From NCBI RefSeq assembly GCF_900240405.1, contig NZ_OEQK01000005.1:186001-250000 (forward strand): 64,000 nt of DNA. The letters are read 5' to 3'. Within the stretch, counting starts at the first letter, position 1; the number at the start of each line of letters is the position of its first letter. A program made the position numbers and the translations under genes. Under the pieces are notes generated by a model that had not been told where the DNA came from, made no database searches, and saw only the letters and a program-made list of their open reading frames with translations. This DNA is from Salirhabdus sp. Marseille-P4669 (lineage in GTDB: Bacteria; Bacillota; Bacilli; Bacillales; Alkalibacillaceae). Positions 1 to 8,445 of the stretch are shown in pieces.

Positions 1-232
1 CAGCTAAAGCGGTGTTAGGTGTAATATAGTCACTTATTACCTCTATCTCGATTTCCAAGCCATCTTTAGCTGCAACTTCTTTTACCTTTTCCATAATTTC
101 TTCATGTGGACCAGCAGTCACACCAATTTTTAATTTATCTTCGCTTAATGTTTGTGTTTCTTTCTCTCCTCCACACGCTGTTAGAACAGTTACAAACAAC
201 AACCCCGATAGTAAACCTAATACTTTTTTCAT
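1..232 (-). CDS. metQ: MetQ-like methionine-binding lipoprotein, N-terminal part (runs off the window)
   Basis: The visible 77 codons encode a signal peptide with a lipobox (LTAC, Cys at about residue 20), then a polar linker and a start of the form KIGVTAGPHEEIMEKV, typical of the MetQ/NlpA substrate-binding lipoproteins of methionine ABC importers. The protein would be tethered to the outer face of the membrane and deliver methionine to MetN/MetI, which are not in the window. An in-frame ATG two codons upstream (238) sits too close to the GGGAG ribosome site, so 232 is preferred. A SAM riboswitch and terminator lie immediately upstream, which supports the methionine role independently. Confidence 0.85.
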   Translation of the reverse strand, partial: MKKVLGLLSGLLFVTVLTACGGEKETQTLSEDKLKIGVTAGPHEEIMEKVKEVAAKDGLEIEIEVISDYITPNTALA

Positions 233-331
233 ATTCATCTCTCCCTTTAACAATTATTAATTAGATTACGAAAACGTGAACGAAACGATATTTTCCCTCC
301 TTATCCTGTTTAACGTTAAAAAAAAGAAATA

Positions 332-363
332 AAAAAACCTCTCCAAAAAAATGGAGAGGTTTT
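332..363 (-). terminator. Riboswitch-controlled terminator upstream of metQ
   Basis: Perfect stem (AAAACCTCTCC pairing with GGAGAGGTTTT) followed by a T-run on the minus strand, between the SAM riboswitch and metQ. The 5' arm can instead pair with the GAGAGAGG that forms the 3' side of riboswitch helix P1, giving the usual antiterminator/terminator switch. Confidence 0.88.
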
Positions 364-385
364 ATCATCCGATAAACTTCGACCT

Positions 386-502
386 CTCTCATCTTTCAAA
401 ACAAGCAAACTTGTTTTGCTGGAATTAGCACCTTTTCTTAACTATGTAAGAATGGTTGCCGGGCTTCATCGGGCCAGTCCCTCCGCCTCTCTTGATAAGA
501 GA
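386..502 (-). ncRNA. SAM-I (S-box) riboswitch upstream of metQ
   Basis: On the minus strand the S-box core is easily read: P1 strand CTCTTATC, then AGAGAGG, GGAGGGACTGGCCC, GATGAAGCCCGGCAACC, later GGTGCTAATTCC, and the closing P1 strand GATGAGAG. With SAM bound, P1 is stable and the downstream hairpin terminates transcription. Methionine shortage therefore turns metQ on. Confidence 0.95.
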
Positions 503-568
503 TAATGCATATGTAATTTTTATGTAATACAGTCCCTTTTTAGAAATGCTTGGAAAAGGAATAACGTA

Positions 569-597
569 ATTTTATGCGAGAATGGTAAAAGTGTCAA
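569..597 (-). promoter_or_regulatory. Sigma-A promoter of the metQ riboswitch transcript
   Basis: On the minus strand TTGACA (592-597) and TAAAAT (569-574) are separated by exactly 17 bases, 65-70 bases upstream of the riboswitch P1 helix. Confidence 0.8.
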
Positions 598-698
598 CAG
601 AAAAAAATGGCCTTTTTTAAAAAATCAAAAAATGATACAAAATTACTAGAAATTCGTGTTGCTCGGCTTCTTACCTGCTTTTGGTCTAATAACATAAG

Positions 699-726
699 CT
701 GAATGATTGGAGGCTAAATCATTCAG
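699..726. repeat. 10-bp perfect inverted repeat, possible terminator
   Basis: CTGAATGATT and AATCATTCAG flank an 8-base loop. It lies just downstream of the small minus-strand reading frame at 739-840 and could end its transcript, although no T-run follows. It could equally be an operator. Confidence 0.45.
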
Positions 727-738
727 TTAAGTGTGCTA

Positions 739-840
739 TTATACACTAGATACTGCTTTACGAGCTTGGCGAGCATGTAATTTATTCCTCGCAAAATCTT
801 GCAATTGATTGTGCGATAATGCTTCTATCCAATATGCAAT
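739..840 (-). CDS. Possible 33-residue peptide with an ATT start
   Basis: A minus-strand frame of 33 residues (AYWIEALSHNQ then LQDFARNKLHARQ, ending KAVSSV) has a natural-looking helical composition. It is preceded by AAGGAG nine bases before an ATT codon and followed by the hairpin at 699-726. No ATG, GTG or TTG start fits the ribosome site, so it is either a rare ATT-initiated gene or the remnant of a longer one. I do not recognise the family. The rest of 503-961 shows only the metQ promoter and no other gene. Confidence 0.3.
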   Translation of the reverse strand: MAYWIEALSHNQLQDFARNKLHARQARKAVSSV

Positions 841-961
841 AAAAAGTTACTCCTTATTTCAAAAAATGCCTGTATGAAGACATGACATATTGACTAGGAG
901 CAATGTGTAGCGATAGGATGATAATATTAGAAAACTAGATAAGCAGGTTAGGAGATTAAGA

Positions 962-2047
962 ATGAGCAAAACAAAACAATTAAGTGAATCTTTTGGTGAA
1001 ACCCGTTACCAACTATCGGGACATGGTAAGCGCAATATAGCCGTTCTAAAGGATGCTTTCCTCCAAATTGAGGGAGATCTTCAAAGCGACATGTATGGAT
1101 CAGGAAAAATAATGGAAGACTTTCAAGATAAGTTTGCTAATCTACTCGGAAAAGAAAGTGCTGTCTTCTTTCCTAGTGGCACGATGGCCCAACAGATCGC
1201 ATTGCGAATTTGGTGTGATGAAAAAGGAATACATAAAGTGGGGTATCATCCTCTCAGTCATTTAGAAATTCATGAAGAAGATGGATTGAAGGAACTGCAC
1301 CCTATTGAAACTGTTTTGTTAGCAGATAAAAATCGTGTGGTTGAATTAGAGGACATCAAGAATTTGAAAGCCGATGTTGCATGTGTGCTTTTAGAACTAC
1401 CTCAACGTGAAATTGGCGGCCAATTGCCTACATACGAAACGTTGGAGCAAATCTCTTCTTACTGTCGAAATGAAGGGATTAAACTCCATCTTGATGGAGC
1501 ACGTTTATTGGAAGTGCTTCCCTACTATAAGAAAACGGCTGCGGAGCTTTCTGCTTTATTTGATAGTGTTTATCTCTCTTTTTATAAAGGGATTGGTGGT
1601 ATAGCCGGTGCCATTTTAGCTGGGAATCAAGAGTTTATAAACAAATCAAAGGTTTGGAAGCGGCGTTATGGTGGGGATTTAATTAGCTTGTATCCCTATA
1701 CCCTATCAGCAGATTATTACTATGAAAAACGAAAAAATAAAATGAGTACCTACTATCATGATGCAAAAGAGCTTGCAGCATATTTCAATAGATGTCCTAA
1801 CACTACGACTCTACCAGAAATACCAGTATCCAATATGTTTCATGTTCATTTTCATAAACCAAAAGAGCACATGGAAGGTATGCTTACAGAAATTCATGCA
1901 GCCACTAAAATTGGAATCACGAGCTATGTACGTGAGATTGATGAGCAGGGCTGCTATTTTGAAGTGAGCTTGGGCGATAATTATTCTTCTATTTCAAAAG
2001 ACGCTCTTGTAGAAACCTTTACTCTTCTTCATAAAAAGATGATATAA
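962..2047 (+). CDS. Threonine aldolase-like PLP enzyme (beta-eliminating lyase family)
   Basis: A 361-residue fold-type I PLP enzyme of the low-specificity L-threonine aldolase type, which splits threonine or allo-threonine into glycine and acetaldehyde. The Schiff-base lysine is Lys209 in SFYKGIGG, and the cofactor-binding aspartate is Asp178 in LDGAR. The N-terminal FFPSGTMAQQIAL segment (about 69-82) matches the cofactor phosphate-binding loop. It starts at ATG after AGGAG. It stands alone and is convergent with the next gene, sharing a hairpin terminator. Family assignment is firm, but related lyases acting on other beta-hydroxy amino acids cannot be excluded. Confidence 0.8.
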   Translation: MSKTKQLSESFGETRYQLSGHGKRNIAVLKDAFLQIEGDLQSDMYGSGKIMEDFQDKFANLLGKESAVFFPSGTMAQQIALRIWCDEKGIHKVGYHPLSHLEIHEEDGLKELHPIETVLLADKNRVVELEDIKNLKADVACVLLELPQREIGGQLPTYETLEQISSYCRNEGIKLHLDGARLLEVLPYYKKTAAELSALFDSVYLSFYKGIGGIAGAILAGNQEFINKSKVWKRRYGGDLISLYPYTLSADYYYEKRKNKMSTYYHDAKELAAYFNRCPNTTTLPEIPVSNMFHVHFHKPKEHMEGMLTEIHAATKIGITSYVREIDEQGCYFEVSLGDNYSSISKDALVETFTLLHKKMI

Positions 2048-2048
2048 A

Positions 2049-2104
2049 TAAAAAACAAGGAGCTTAGAAGCACTTAATCCATTTTCTAGGTTCCTTGTTT
2101 TATT
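2049..2104. terminator. Bidirectional hairpin terminator
   Basis: AAAACAAGGA (2052-2061) pairs with TCCTTGTTTT (2092-2101). T-rich tracts lie on both sides, and it overlaps the stop codon of the convergent MFS gene. Confidence 0.75.
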
Positions 2105-3410
2105 TGTATTCACGAATCGAGCTACTCACAGGGGATCTGTTGATTTGTTCCTTTTTCTCCACAATCCGAAATGTAAATACATACATAATTGCGCTTAGTA
2201 TCGTTACGAGGAACAAAAGATTAAAAGTCCAACTATATCCAATCCAACCGGATAATGGAATAGCTATTGGAGCCAGAGTTCTTCCTACGGCAAAACGAAG
2301 ACTACCAGCTGCGAAGTATTGTCCACGCATATTTTCAGGGGCTAACTTTGAAATAAAACTATCTTGTATTCCAACTACCATAAGCTCACCCATTGTGAAA
2401 ATCAACATTCCTAATGCAATTATCCAAAGATTCGTAGTATGACCGAATGTTAACATTGCGATTCCGTATAAACAAGCTGATATAATAAACACATTTCGTT
2501 CATAATATTTTGTCATCCATTTAGATATAAATACCGTTAGCAATGCGACAAGTAAACCATTTTCCGAGATAATCCAACCGAATGCTTGTTCTCCGCTCGC
2601 AGTAATCGACCATTCCCCTAAGGAAATCACTTCCTGTACTGGCACCTTCTCACTCATATAAACGGCTAATAATAAATCCATTTGCATAAAGGACTGTGCT
2701 ACTAAAATACCTGCGATAATAAATAACATAAAGGCTTTGTCGGTTACAATAATTTGGTAATCCTTGACCTGTTCTTTTATTGCATTCGTCCATTTGCTAT
2801 TTTTGGTTTTTACTTTCATTGATCCATTTAATATGTTAGGAGCAGTTTCTCTTACTAGCTTATAAATTAAGAAAGTTAATAAGAAGCTTGCTAACGCACT
2901 TGCAATTAGCAAAGCAAAACGGTATTCAAAAAAGAAAACCCCACCTAAAATCGGACCTATAACTACAGAGATATTAATGGCCGTGTAAAAATAAGCAAAA
3001 ACTTGACTGCGATGTTTTTCTGGAACAACATCTGCGACCATTGCGTGACTGGCAGGCCAGTAAAAGGAACCAAAGAAGCCAAGCGCTGAAAAACAGATAA
3101 AGCTTAGGATTGGTGACTCCAGCCACGGAGAATTTGCGAATGCAAAACAAATAAATGATATAGCTTGACCAAATGCCGAAATAACCATCATTTTTTTCCG
3201 GCCAAACGTATCTGCACAATATCCTCCGATTAAGTTCGTAAATACACCAATTAGCTGTGAAGCAATTAATAATATACCCGCAAGCTCTTTTCCGAGGTGT
3301 TCCGAAAAATAAATGGCCATAAATGGGAAAAACATCCAAAAAAGAACATTTGTTAAAAATTCACCTAATAATCGTACCTTTAGATTTAGATCCCAATCTT
3401 TCCACTTCAT
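2100..3410 (-). CDS. MFS drug/metabolite exporter (MDR-type)
   Basis: A 436-residue membrane protein with about 12 hydrophobic segments and the MFS loop motif GGYCADTFGRKKMM after helix 2, as in Bacillus MDR-type major facilitator antiporters. A second large cytoplasmic loop (about 180-215) is rich in Lys/Asn. The ATG at 3410 is chosen because GGAAGG lies nine bases upstream. The longer frame starting with TTG at 3473 has no ribosome site and would cover the promoter region. A LexA-like dyad sits about 60 bases upstream. The exported substrate cannot be told from sequence. Confidence 0.82.
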   Translation of the reverse strand: MKWKDWDLNLKVRLLGEFLTNVLFWMFFPFMAIYFSEHLGKELAGILLIASQLIGVFTNLIGGYCADTFGRKKMMVISAFGQAISFICFAFANSPWLESPILSFICFSALGFFGSFYWPASHAMVADVVPEKHRSQVFAYFYTAINISVVIGPILGGVFFFEYRFALLIASALASFLLTFLIYKLVRETAPNILNGSMKVKTKNSKWTNAIKEQVKDYQIIVTDKAFMLFIIAGILVAQSFMQMDLLLAVYMSEKVPVQEVISLGEWSITASGEQAFGWIISENGLLVALLTVFISKWMTKYYERNVFIISACLYGIAMLTFGHTTNLWIIALGMLIFTMGELMVVGIQDSFISKLAPENMRGQYFAAGSLRFAVGRTLAPIAIPLSGWIGYSWTFNLLFLVTILSAIMYVFTFRIVEKKEQINRSPVSSSIREYK

Positions 3411-3466
3411 TTGTGTAAACCTTCCTTCAACCGTTTTGTTATAGTGGGATCTCATTTTTAGTCTTA

Positions 3467-3480
3467 AGAACAATTGTTCG
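3467..3480. promoter_or_regulatory. Palindromic operator resembling a Bacillus LexA/DinR box
   Basis: GAACAATTGTTC is a perfect 12-bp palindrome. Read as CGAACAATTGTTCT on the minus strand it fits the Bacillus SOS box CGAACRNRYGTTYC at 12 of 14 positions. A weaker copy (TGAACAATCGTTTT) lies at 3507-3520, centre-to-centre 40 bases away. Both precede the MFS gene. It could also be the site of another dimeric repressor. Confidence 0.4.
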
Positions 3481-3720
3481 ATTGGTGAGTATGATAAAAC
3501 CTATGCAAAACGATTGTTCACCATAGGCTACAGACTAAAACTGTGTTTTCGAAGAATTAGTAATAGATGAATATATTTAGACTAGATATGCTTTTCAAAA
3601 GCAGCCTAACGAAACTCCAAAACAATTCTACTTGACTATTTTTACTTTTAAAAATTACCACACTTTTTTAGGAATAACAATATGAAATTACGGATAATTC
3701 GTAATTTACGTGCATATAAA

Positions 3721-3746
3721 AAGAGTGCGATCCATCTCGCACTCTT
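3721..3746 (-). terminator. Terminator of the catalase gene
   Basis: Perfect 10-bp stem AAGAGTGCGA/TCGCACTCTT with a 6-base loop and a T-run on the minus strand, 15 bases after the catalase stop. Confidence 0.85.
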
Positions 3747-3760
3747 AATCAATAAAGCTA

Positions 3761-5245
3761 TTATTTTGTTGCAGTTAATTCTTCAATTTCGTCTAAAGAA
3801 ACGCCTAGTGCTTTTGCAACACCTTCACCATATTTCGGATCTGCTTTATAGCAGTTTGTAATATGACGAATTTGGATTTCTTTCGTAGTTCCATCCATTG
3901 CACGAGCAGTGTTTTCAAATAATCTTTGTTGCTCATCAGCAGTCATAAGATTAAATAGTTTTCCTGGTTGTTCATAGTAAAGATCATCATCTTCACGGAA
4001 GTTCCAGTAGTCTGCTCCTCCAGTGATTGCTTGTGGTGGATCTTGATGCTCTTTAGAATCTTGCCATTCACCATAGCTATTAGGGAAGTAGCTAATTTCT
4101 CCACCCTCGTCTGGATTAAATACTCTCATAGCACCATCGCGATGGTACGGATGGAAGTTTTTCGCATTTTTAGGATAGTTAACTGGAATTTGCCAGTGGT
4201 TAACTCCTAAACGATAACGCTGTGCATCACCATAAGAGAATAAACGACCTTGTAACATTTTATCTGGAGAGAAACCAATACCAGGTACAATGTTAGTAGG
4301 AGCAAATGCTGCTTGCTCTACTTCTGCAAAGTAGTTTTGAGGATTACGGTTTAATTCAAGCTCCCCTACTTCAATTAGAGGGAAATCTTTCTTATACCAT
4401 ACCTTCGTTAAATCGAATGGATTATATGGTAGATTGTTAGCTTCCTCTTCTGTCATTACTTGGATATACATTGTCCATTTAGGGAAATCACCACGTTCGA
4501 TAGATTCGTATAAATCTCTTTGGTGGCTATCGCGGTCTTTACCAACGATTGCTTCCGCTTCTTGGTCTGTTAGGTTTTTAATTCCTTGTTGTGTTTTAAA
4601 GTGGAATTTAACCCATACACGTTCATTATTAGCATTGATCATACTATATGTATGACTACCAAATAGATGCATGTTGCGGTAAGTTGCAGGAAGACCACGG
4701 TCACTCATTACAACTGTTACTTGGTGTAATGCTTCTGGAAGAGATGTCCAGAAATCCCAGTTTGCTTGTGCGCTATGCATGTTCGTCTTCGGATTACGTT
4801 TAACAACGTGGTTTAAATCTGGGAATCTTTTCGGATCTCTTAAGAAGAATACGGGTGTGTTGTTACCAACTAAATCCCAGTTCCCTTCTTCTGTATAAAA
4901 CTTCATAGCTGTACCACGAATGTCACGCTCAGCGTCAGCAGCACCGCGCTCACCGGCAACTGTAGAGAAACGTAAGAACATATCTGTTTTCTTGCCTACC
5001 TCAGAGAAGATAGCAGCTTTTGTATATTTTGTGATATCATGAGTTACAGTAAATGTACCATATGCACCAGAACCTTTTGCGTGCATACGACGCTCAGGAA
5101 TAACTTCTCTATCAAAGTGTGCTAGTTTTTCAATAAACCAGAAGTCTTCCATTAATAGTGGACCACGAGGACCTGCTGTTTTCGAATCTTCGTCATTTGG
5201 AACAGGTGCACCAAATGCTGTTGTTAGTTTTTTCTTTTCATCCAT
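3761..5245 (-). CDS. katA: Monofunctional haem catalase, vegetative KatA type
   Basis: This 494-residue clade-3 catalase converts hydrogen peroxide to water and oxygen in the cytoplasm. The distal histidine is His55 in [13 protein letters not shown]. The active-site asparagine lies in VGNNTPVFF (about 126-134). The proximal haem-ligand tyrosine is Tyr338 in [12 protein letters not shown]. Length matches small-subunit catalases. The start ATG has GGAGG nine bases upstream. It is monocistronic, with its own terminator and a near-consensus PerR box over the promoter, as for B. subtilis katA, so derepression by peroxide is expected. Confidence 0.96.
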   Translation of the reverse strand: MDEKKKLTTAFGAPVPNDEDSKTAGPRGPLLMEDFWFIEKLAHFDREVIPERRMHAKGSGAYGTFTVTHDITKYTKAAIFSEVGKKTDMFLRFSTVAGERGAADAERDIRGTAMKFYTEEGNWDLVGNNTPVFFLRDPKRFPDLNHVVKRNPKTNMHSAQANWDFWTSLPEALHQVTVVMSDRGLPATYRNMHLFGSHTYSMINANNERVWVKFHFKTQQGIKNLTDQEAEAIVGKDRDSHQRDLYESIERGDFPKWTMYIQVMTEEEANNLPYNPFDLTKVWYKKDFPLIEVGELELNRNPQNYFAEVEQAAFAPTNIVPGIGFSPDKMLQGRLFSYGDAQRYRLGVNHWQIPVNYPKNAKNFHPYHRDGAMRVFNPDEGGEISYFPNSYGEWQDSKEHQDPPQAITGGADYWNFREDDDLYYEQPGKLFNLMTADEQQRLFENTARAMDGTTKEIQIRHITNCYKADPKYGEGVAKALGVSLDEIEELTATK

Positions 5246-5273
5246 TTGATCAAACCTCCATATATAGATTTAA

Positions 5274-5288
5274 TTACAATTATTATAA
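5274..5288. promoter_or_regulatory. PerR box at the katA promoter
   Basis: TTACAATTATTATAA matches the PerR consensus TTATAATNATTATAA at 14 of 15 positions and overlaps a TATAAT-type -10 on the minus strand. Binding of PerR here would block katA until peroxide oxidises the repressor. Confidence 0.8.
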
Positions 5289-5435
5289 TATACCTTCTTT
5301 AGAAAAATTACAATTAATTTGATGTGATATTTATTATAAAAAAGAAATTATTAAAATGAACAGCTTGAGGATTCTGTATTCTCATTTAGTTTCTAGCAAT
5401 GAGAATTTTATAGGTTGCGAACCAATGGAATTCGT

Positions 5436-5942
5436 TTATATATCCCGTTCCATTATTATGGATGTATATTCGATGTCTTCTTGATCAACATTCTCTTCGC
5501 GATAAACAAAACCTAAAGATTGGTAAAATGAAATGGCTTGTGAATTGGACTTTAATACACGAACAAGTTGTTTTGTTGCACCTAGGTCCTTTTGTTGTTC
5601 TGTCACGAAGGTTACTAGTTTGGTTCCAACACCTCTGCGACGAACAGTTAGGTCAAGATAAATGACAAAAAGCATCCCTGTGTTTTCAGTTACTAAGCCT
5701 CCACCTGCTGCCCCTACTACTTCTCTTTCTCTTCTAGCTAAAACCCAGCCATTCCACGATGTGTTAGTATGTACGATTTCATTACGAATTCGGCTGACGT
5801 TATAATATTTTCTAATCGCTTCTTTTGCTTTTAATTGATTGTTAAATTGTTTCGTAGTAAATGCGTATCCTTTACTACAAATATCTATAATTCTATGAAC
5901 ATCATCTAATGTAGCTAATTCTATGTTTATATCAAACTTCAT
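5436..5942 (-). CDS. GNAT family N-acetyltransferase
   Basis: A 168-residue GNAT protein. The acetyl-CoA-binding segment is VRRRGVGTKLV (about 99-109), and the C-terminal SFYQSLGF (about 137-144) is the usual beta6/alpha4 element. An unusual glycine-rich strand, VVGAAGGG (about 75-82), precedes the CoA segment and recurs in the GNAT at 48829-49344, so the two look paralogous. The start is ATG with GAGGT nine bases upstream. The gene lies 24 bases downstream of the next gene on the same strand and may share its transcript. Substrate unknown. Confidence 0.8.
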   Translation of the reverse strand: MKFDINIELATLDDVHRIIDICSKGYAFTTKQFNNQLKAKEAIRKYYNVSRIRNEIVHTNTSWNGWVLARREREVVGAAGGGLVTENTGMLFVIYLDLTVRRRGVGTKLVTFVTEQQKDLGATKQLVRVLKSNSQAISFYQSLGFVYREENVDQEDIEYTSIIMERDI

Positions 5943-5966
5943 TATGAATTACCTCTATTCATAAGT

Positions 5967-6527
5967 CTAAGAAAACGATTCCTTTAATTTTACTTCATGT
6001 ATTATTGGTGCGCTAATACATTCACCATTTTCAAAAATTGTTTCGATTACAGCAATTGACTCTATTTTCCCTGCTAATTTTCGAAGTCTTTGCAAACAGT
6101 AGCTCATCGCATCCTCCAGACTTTCGGGGTTAAGTCTGTTCGCTATTGTGCAATGAGGAACCCACTTCCCTGGCAAATAAAGAGAATCTTGGTCGGTATT
6201 GTACTGTTTAAAATAGTCATGAAATGCTTGGTGGAAATCGAGTAATTCTTTATTAACAGTTGGAGCAATATAAAGCACACTAGTATTAAGAAAAATTCCA
6301 AGCGATTGTAATGTTATAGGAAGTTTTGACTTGTTCTGATAAAAACGTTCTAGTTTTGGTGCAAACTCGTTCATGGATAAGTGATCATAACTGGCAATTG
6401 TAAGATGTGGTCTATTATTCTCAACTTTTTCAGCGTAAAAAGAAATGGATTGCTCACTAAGTTCTTCCCAGATCTCTCGAATCTCCCTTTCTGTTTTGGA
6501 ATCAAATAGAGCAATTACTGCATACAT
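5967..6527 (-). CDS. 2H phosphoesterase (2'-5' RNA ligase-like) protein
   Basis: 186 residues with two His-x-Thr motifs, PHLTIA (His41, Thr43) and PHCTIA (His125, Thr127), the paired catalytic signature of the 2H phosphoesterase superfamily. Members hydrolyse 2',3'-cyclic phosphodiester or 2'-5' bonds in RNA or small cyclic nucleotides. Spacing of the two motifs (84 residues) is normal. The start ATG is preceded by AGGGGGAAG. It is likely first in a two-gene unit with the downstream GNAT. The physiological substrate is not predictable. Confidence 0.8.
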   Translation of the reverse strand: MYAVIALFDSKTEREIREIWEELSEQSISFYAEKVENNRPHLTIASYDHLSMNEFAPKLERFYQNKSKLPITLQSLGIFLNTSVLYIAPTVNKELLDFHQAFHDYFKQYNTDQDSLYLPGKWVPHCTIANRLNPESLEDAMSYCLQRLRKLAGKIESIAVIETIFENGECISAPIIHEVKLKESFS

Positions 6528-6805
6528 ACTTTCTTCCCCCTCTTCCCTATTCTATTATTTCCTTGGAAAGCGCAAAAAGTGACAGTTTCATTTACTTTCT
6601 TGCAATTATTCGCCAATATTCGCACCTTTATTTTTAGTATATATGGATTCTAGCCTATATGCCAACAAGATAAAACGTTAAAAAAGGTCCTATTTCCTAA
6701 TTATAAAATATGACTAATGCATCTAGGAATTAATAGGTTAACTCGGATAGTATAGTACATAACACCATAGAGCTGACTTCAATTCTATATCGAGGAGGAA
6801 TAGAT

Positions 6806-7786
6806 ATGAACGGTAATGTTCGTCTTATCCACTACAGATTAATTGAGCAGCTAGAAGAAGTTTATGAAGTACCTAAAGGTGTGGAAATGATCCAAGCTCC
6901 ACAGGTTTGGGAGCGTTCCAAAGGTGAAGGAGTCACAATCGCTATTTTAGATACTGGCTGTGATACCACACACCCAGATTTAAAAGGGAATATTATTGGA
7001 GGTAAGAACTTTACAACAGACGATGAGGGAAATGCAAATATCTTCGAGGATTATAATGGTCATGGCACACATGTAGCTGGTACAATTGCTGCAAAACAAA
7101 CCAATGACCATGGTGTAATGGGTGTTGCTCCAGAAGCAAAGTTACTTATTTTAAAAGTATTAGATAGAAATGGCTCTGGCCAATACGATTGGATTATAAA
7201 CGCAATCCACTATGCGATTGAGCAAAAGGTAGATGTCATTTCCATGTCACTTGGGGGACCTAACGATGTTCCAGAGCTTCACGATGCCATTAAGACTGCA
7301 GTATTAGAGCATAATATCCCAGTTGTTTGTGCTGCAGGAAATGAAGGAGATGGCAATCATGAAACAGATGAATTTGCTTATCCTGCTTCCTATAATGAAG
7401 TTATCAGTGTTGGCGCTGTAGATCTAGAAAGGAATTCCTCCGATTTTACGAATTCCAATAATCAAGTTGACCTAGTAGCACCAGGTGAAAAAATTACTTC
7501 TACATTTTTAGACGGAGGTTATGCCACGTTAAGTGGTACATCAATGGCAACTCCACATATTTCCGCATCTCTTGCCTTAATTAAAAATATAGTAGAGCAT
7601 AACTTCGAACGCTCCATTACAGAGGCGGAAATGTACGCGCAATTAATCAAAAGAACCGTTCCTTTAGGAAATTCCCCAAGAGTAGAAGGGAACGGAATGG
7701 TGTTCTTAACGTTATTAGATCACTTAGATAAAGTTTGGAACGAAGTAATCGAACAAATTCAATATCCGATAAATGCGCTTGAATAA
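6806..7786 (+). CDS. ispA: Intracellular serine protease (ISP subtilisin)
   Basis: A 326-residue subtilase without a signal peptide, closely resembling B. subtilis IspA throughout. The catalytic triad is Asp49 (ILDTG), His86 (GHGTHVAG) and Ser246 (GTSMATP), with the oxyanion Asn179 in AAGNE. The short N-terminal prosegment carries LIHY (7-10) where the family normally has LIPY/F, the inhibitory element that occupies the active site until cleaved. The enzyme degrades cytoplasmic proteins in stationary phase. The start ATG has GAGGAGG eight bases upstream. It is monocistronic with a strong terminator downstream. Confidence 0.95.
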   Translation: MNGNVRLIHYRLIEQLEEVYEVPKGVEMIQAPQVWERSKGEGVTIAILDTGCDTTHPDLKGNIIGGKNFTTDDEGNANIFEDYNGHGTHVAGTIAAKQTNDHGVMGVAPEAKLLILKVLDRNGSGQYDWIINAIHYAIEQKVDVISMSLGGPNDVPELHDAIKTAVLEHNIPVVCAAGNEGDGNHETDEFAYPASYNEVISVGAVDLERNSSDFTNSNNQVDLVAPGEKITSTFLDGGYATLSGTSMATPHISASLALIKNIVEHNFERSITEAEMYAQLIKRTVPLGNSPRVEGNGMVFLTLLDHLDKVWNEVIEQIQYPINALE

Positions 7787-7807
7787 GTATCTCCTTATAA
7801 CATAAAT

Positions 7808-7841
7808 AAAAACGACTCGATCTAAATCGGGTCGTTTTTGC
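7808..7841. terminator. Terminator of ispA, usable from both sides
   Basis: AAAACGACTCGAT pairs with ATCGGGTCGTTTT (one G-T pair) and is flanked by A/T runs. It serves ispA and the convergent VOC gene. Confidence 0.85.
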
Positions 7842-7863
7842 ATATAATGAAGATTCTCCGCAT

Positions 7864-8229
7864 TTATAGGACTTCTTGTATTATCTCGATTCTATTGCCA
7901 AATGGGTCTCGAAACTCAAAACGCTCATAATTTGGAATAGGTACCGATTCAAAAATCGTTATCTCATTTTGTTCTAATACGTTTCTCCAATAGCTTATAT
8001 TATCAACTAGATAGGCAATATGTGCTTTTGTTTTCATTCGATCAAATCCATCTTCGGTGCCGACGTGTACATCCTTATCCCCTACCTTTAACCAAAAACC
8101 CCCGCGCCCTTTTAGAGATTCAGGTTTTTCCATTTCAGGTAATCCTAAAATACCACAGTAAAAGTTTTTTCCTTCCTCTTCTCGCCCTTTTGGAATGGTA
8201 ATCTGAACATGATGCAAACCGAGAATCAT
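7864..8229 (-). CDS. VOC (glyoxalase/dioxygenase-fold) protein
   Basis: 121 residues made of two beta-alpha-beta-beta-beta modules. It opens with LHHVQITIP, where the first His is the usual metal ligand, and ends with FRDPFGNRIEII, where the Glu is the usual last ligand. The VHVGTE segment (about 54-59) and AHIAY (about 70-74) supply further ligand candidates. Proteins of this kind include glyoxalase I, fosfomycin-resistance enzymes and bleomycin-binding proteins. Nothing here picks between them. ATG with GGAGG eight bases upstream; monocistronic. Confidence 0.78.
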   Translation of the reverse strand: MILGLHHVQITIPKGREEEGKNFYCGILGLPEMEKPESLKGRGGFWLKVGDKDVHVGTEDGFDRMKTKAHIAYLVDNISYWRNVLEQNEITIFESVPIPNYERFEFRDPFGNRIEIIQEVL

Positions 8230-8445
8230 AATACCGCCTCCTATTTCTACAAAAATGGATAAACGTATGCCTGTGTATAATAATGAAGACTTTACTCTAT
8301 TACATATGAAATTGTATCACATAGATGAAGATTAAGAAATTTCCAATAATGTTAAAATAATCTGTTAGCAGTAGTAACGAAAGGGAGGAGTTTTTTAGTT
8401 GGTCACGAAATAGGTTAAATACACTGAATAAAAAGGATGATGAGA

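Noticed and set aside
8380-8436. Strong AAAGGGAGGAG site upstream of the MBL gene
   Set aside because: It is followed only by a four-codon frame (TTG to TAG), so it is not reported as a gene.
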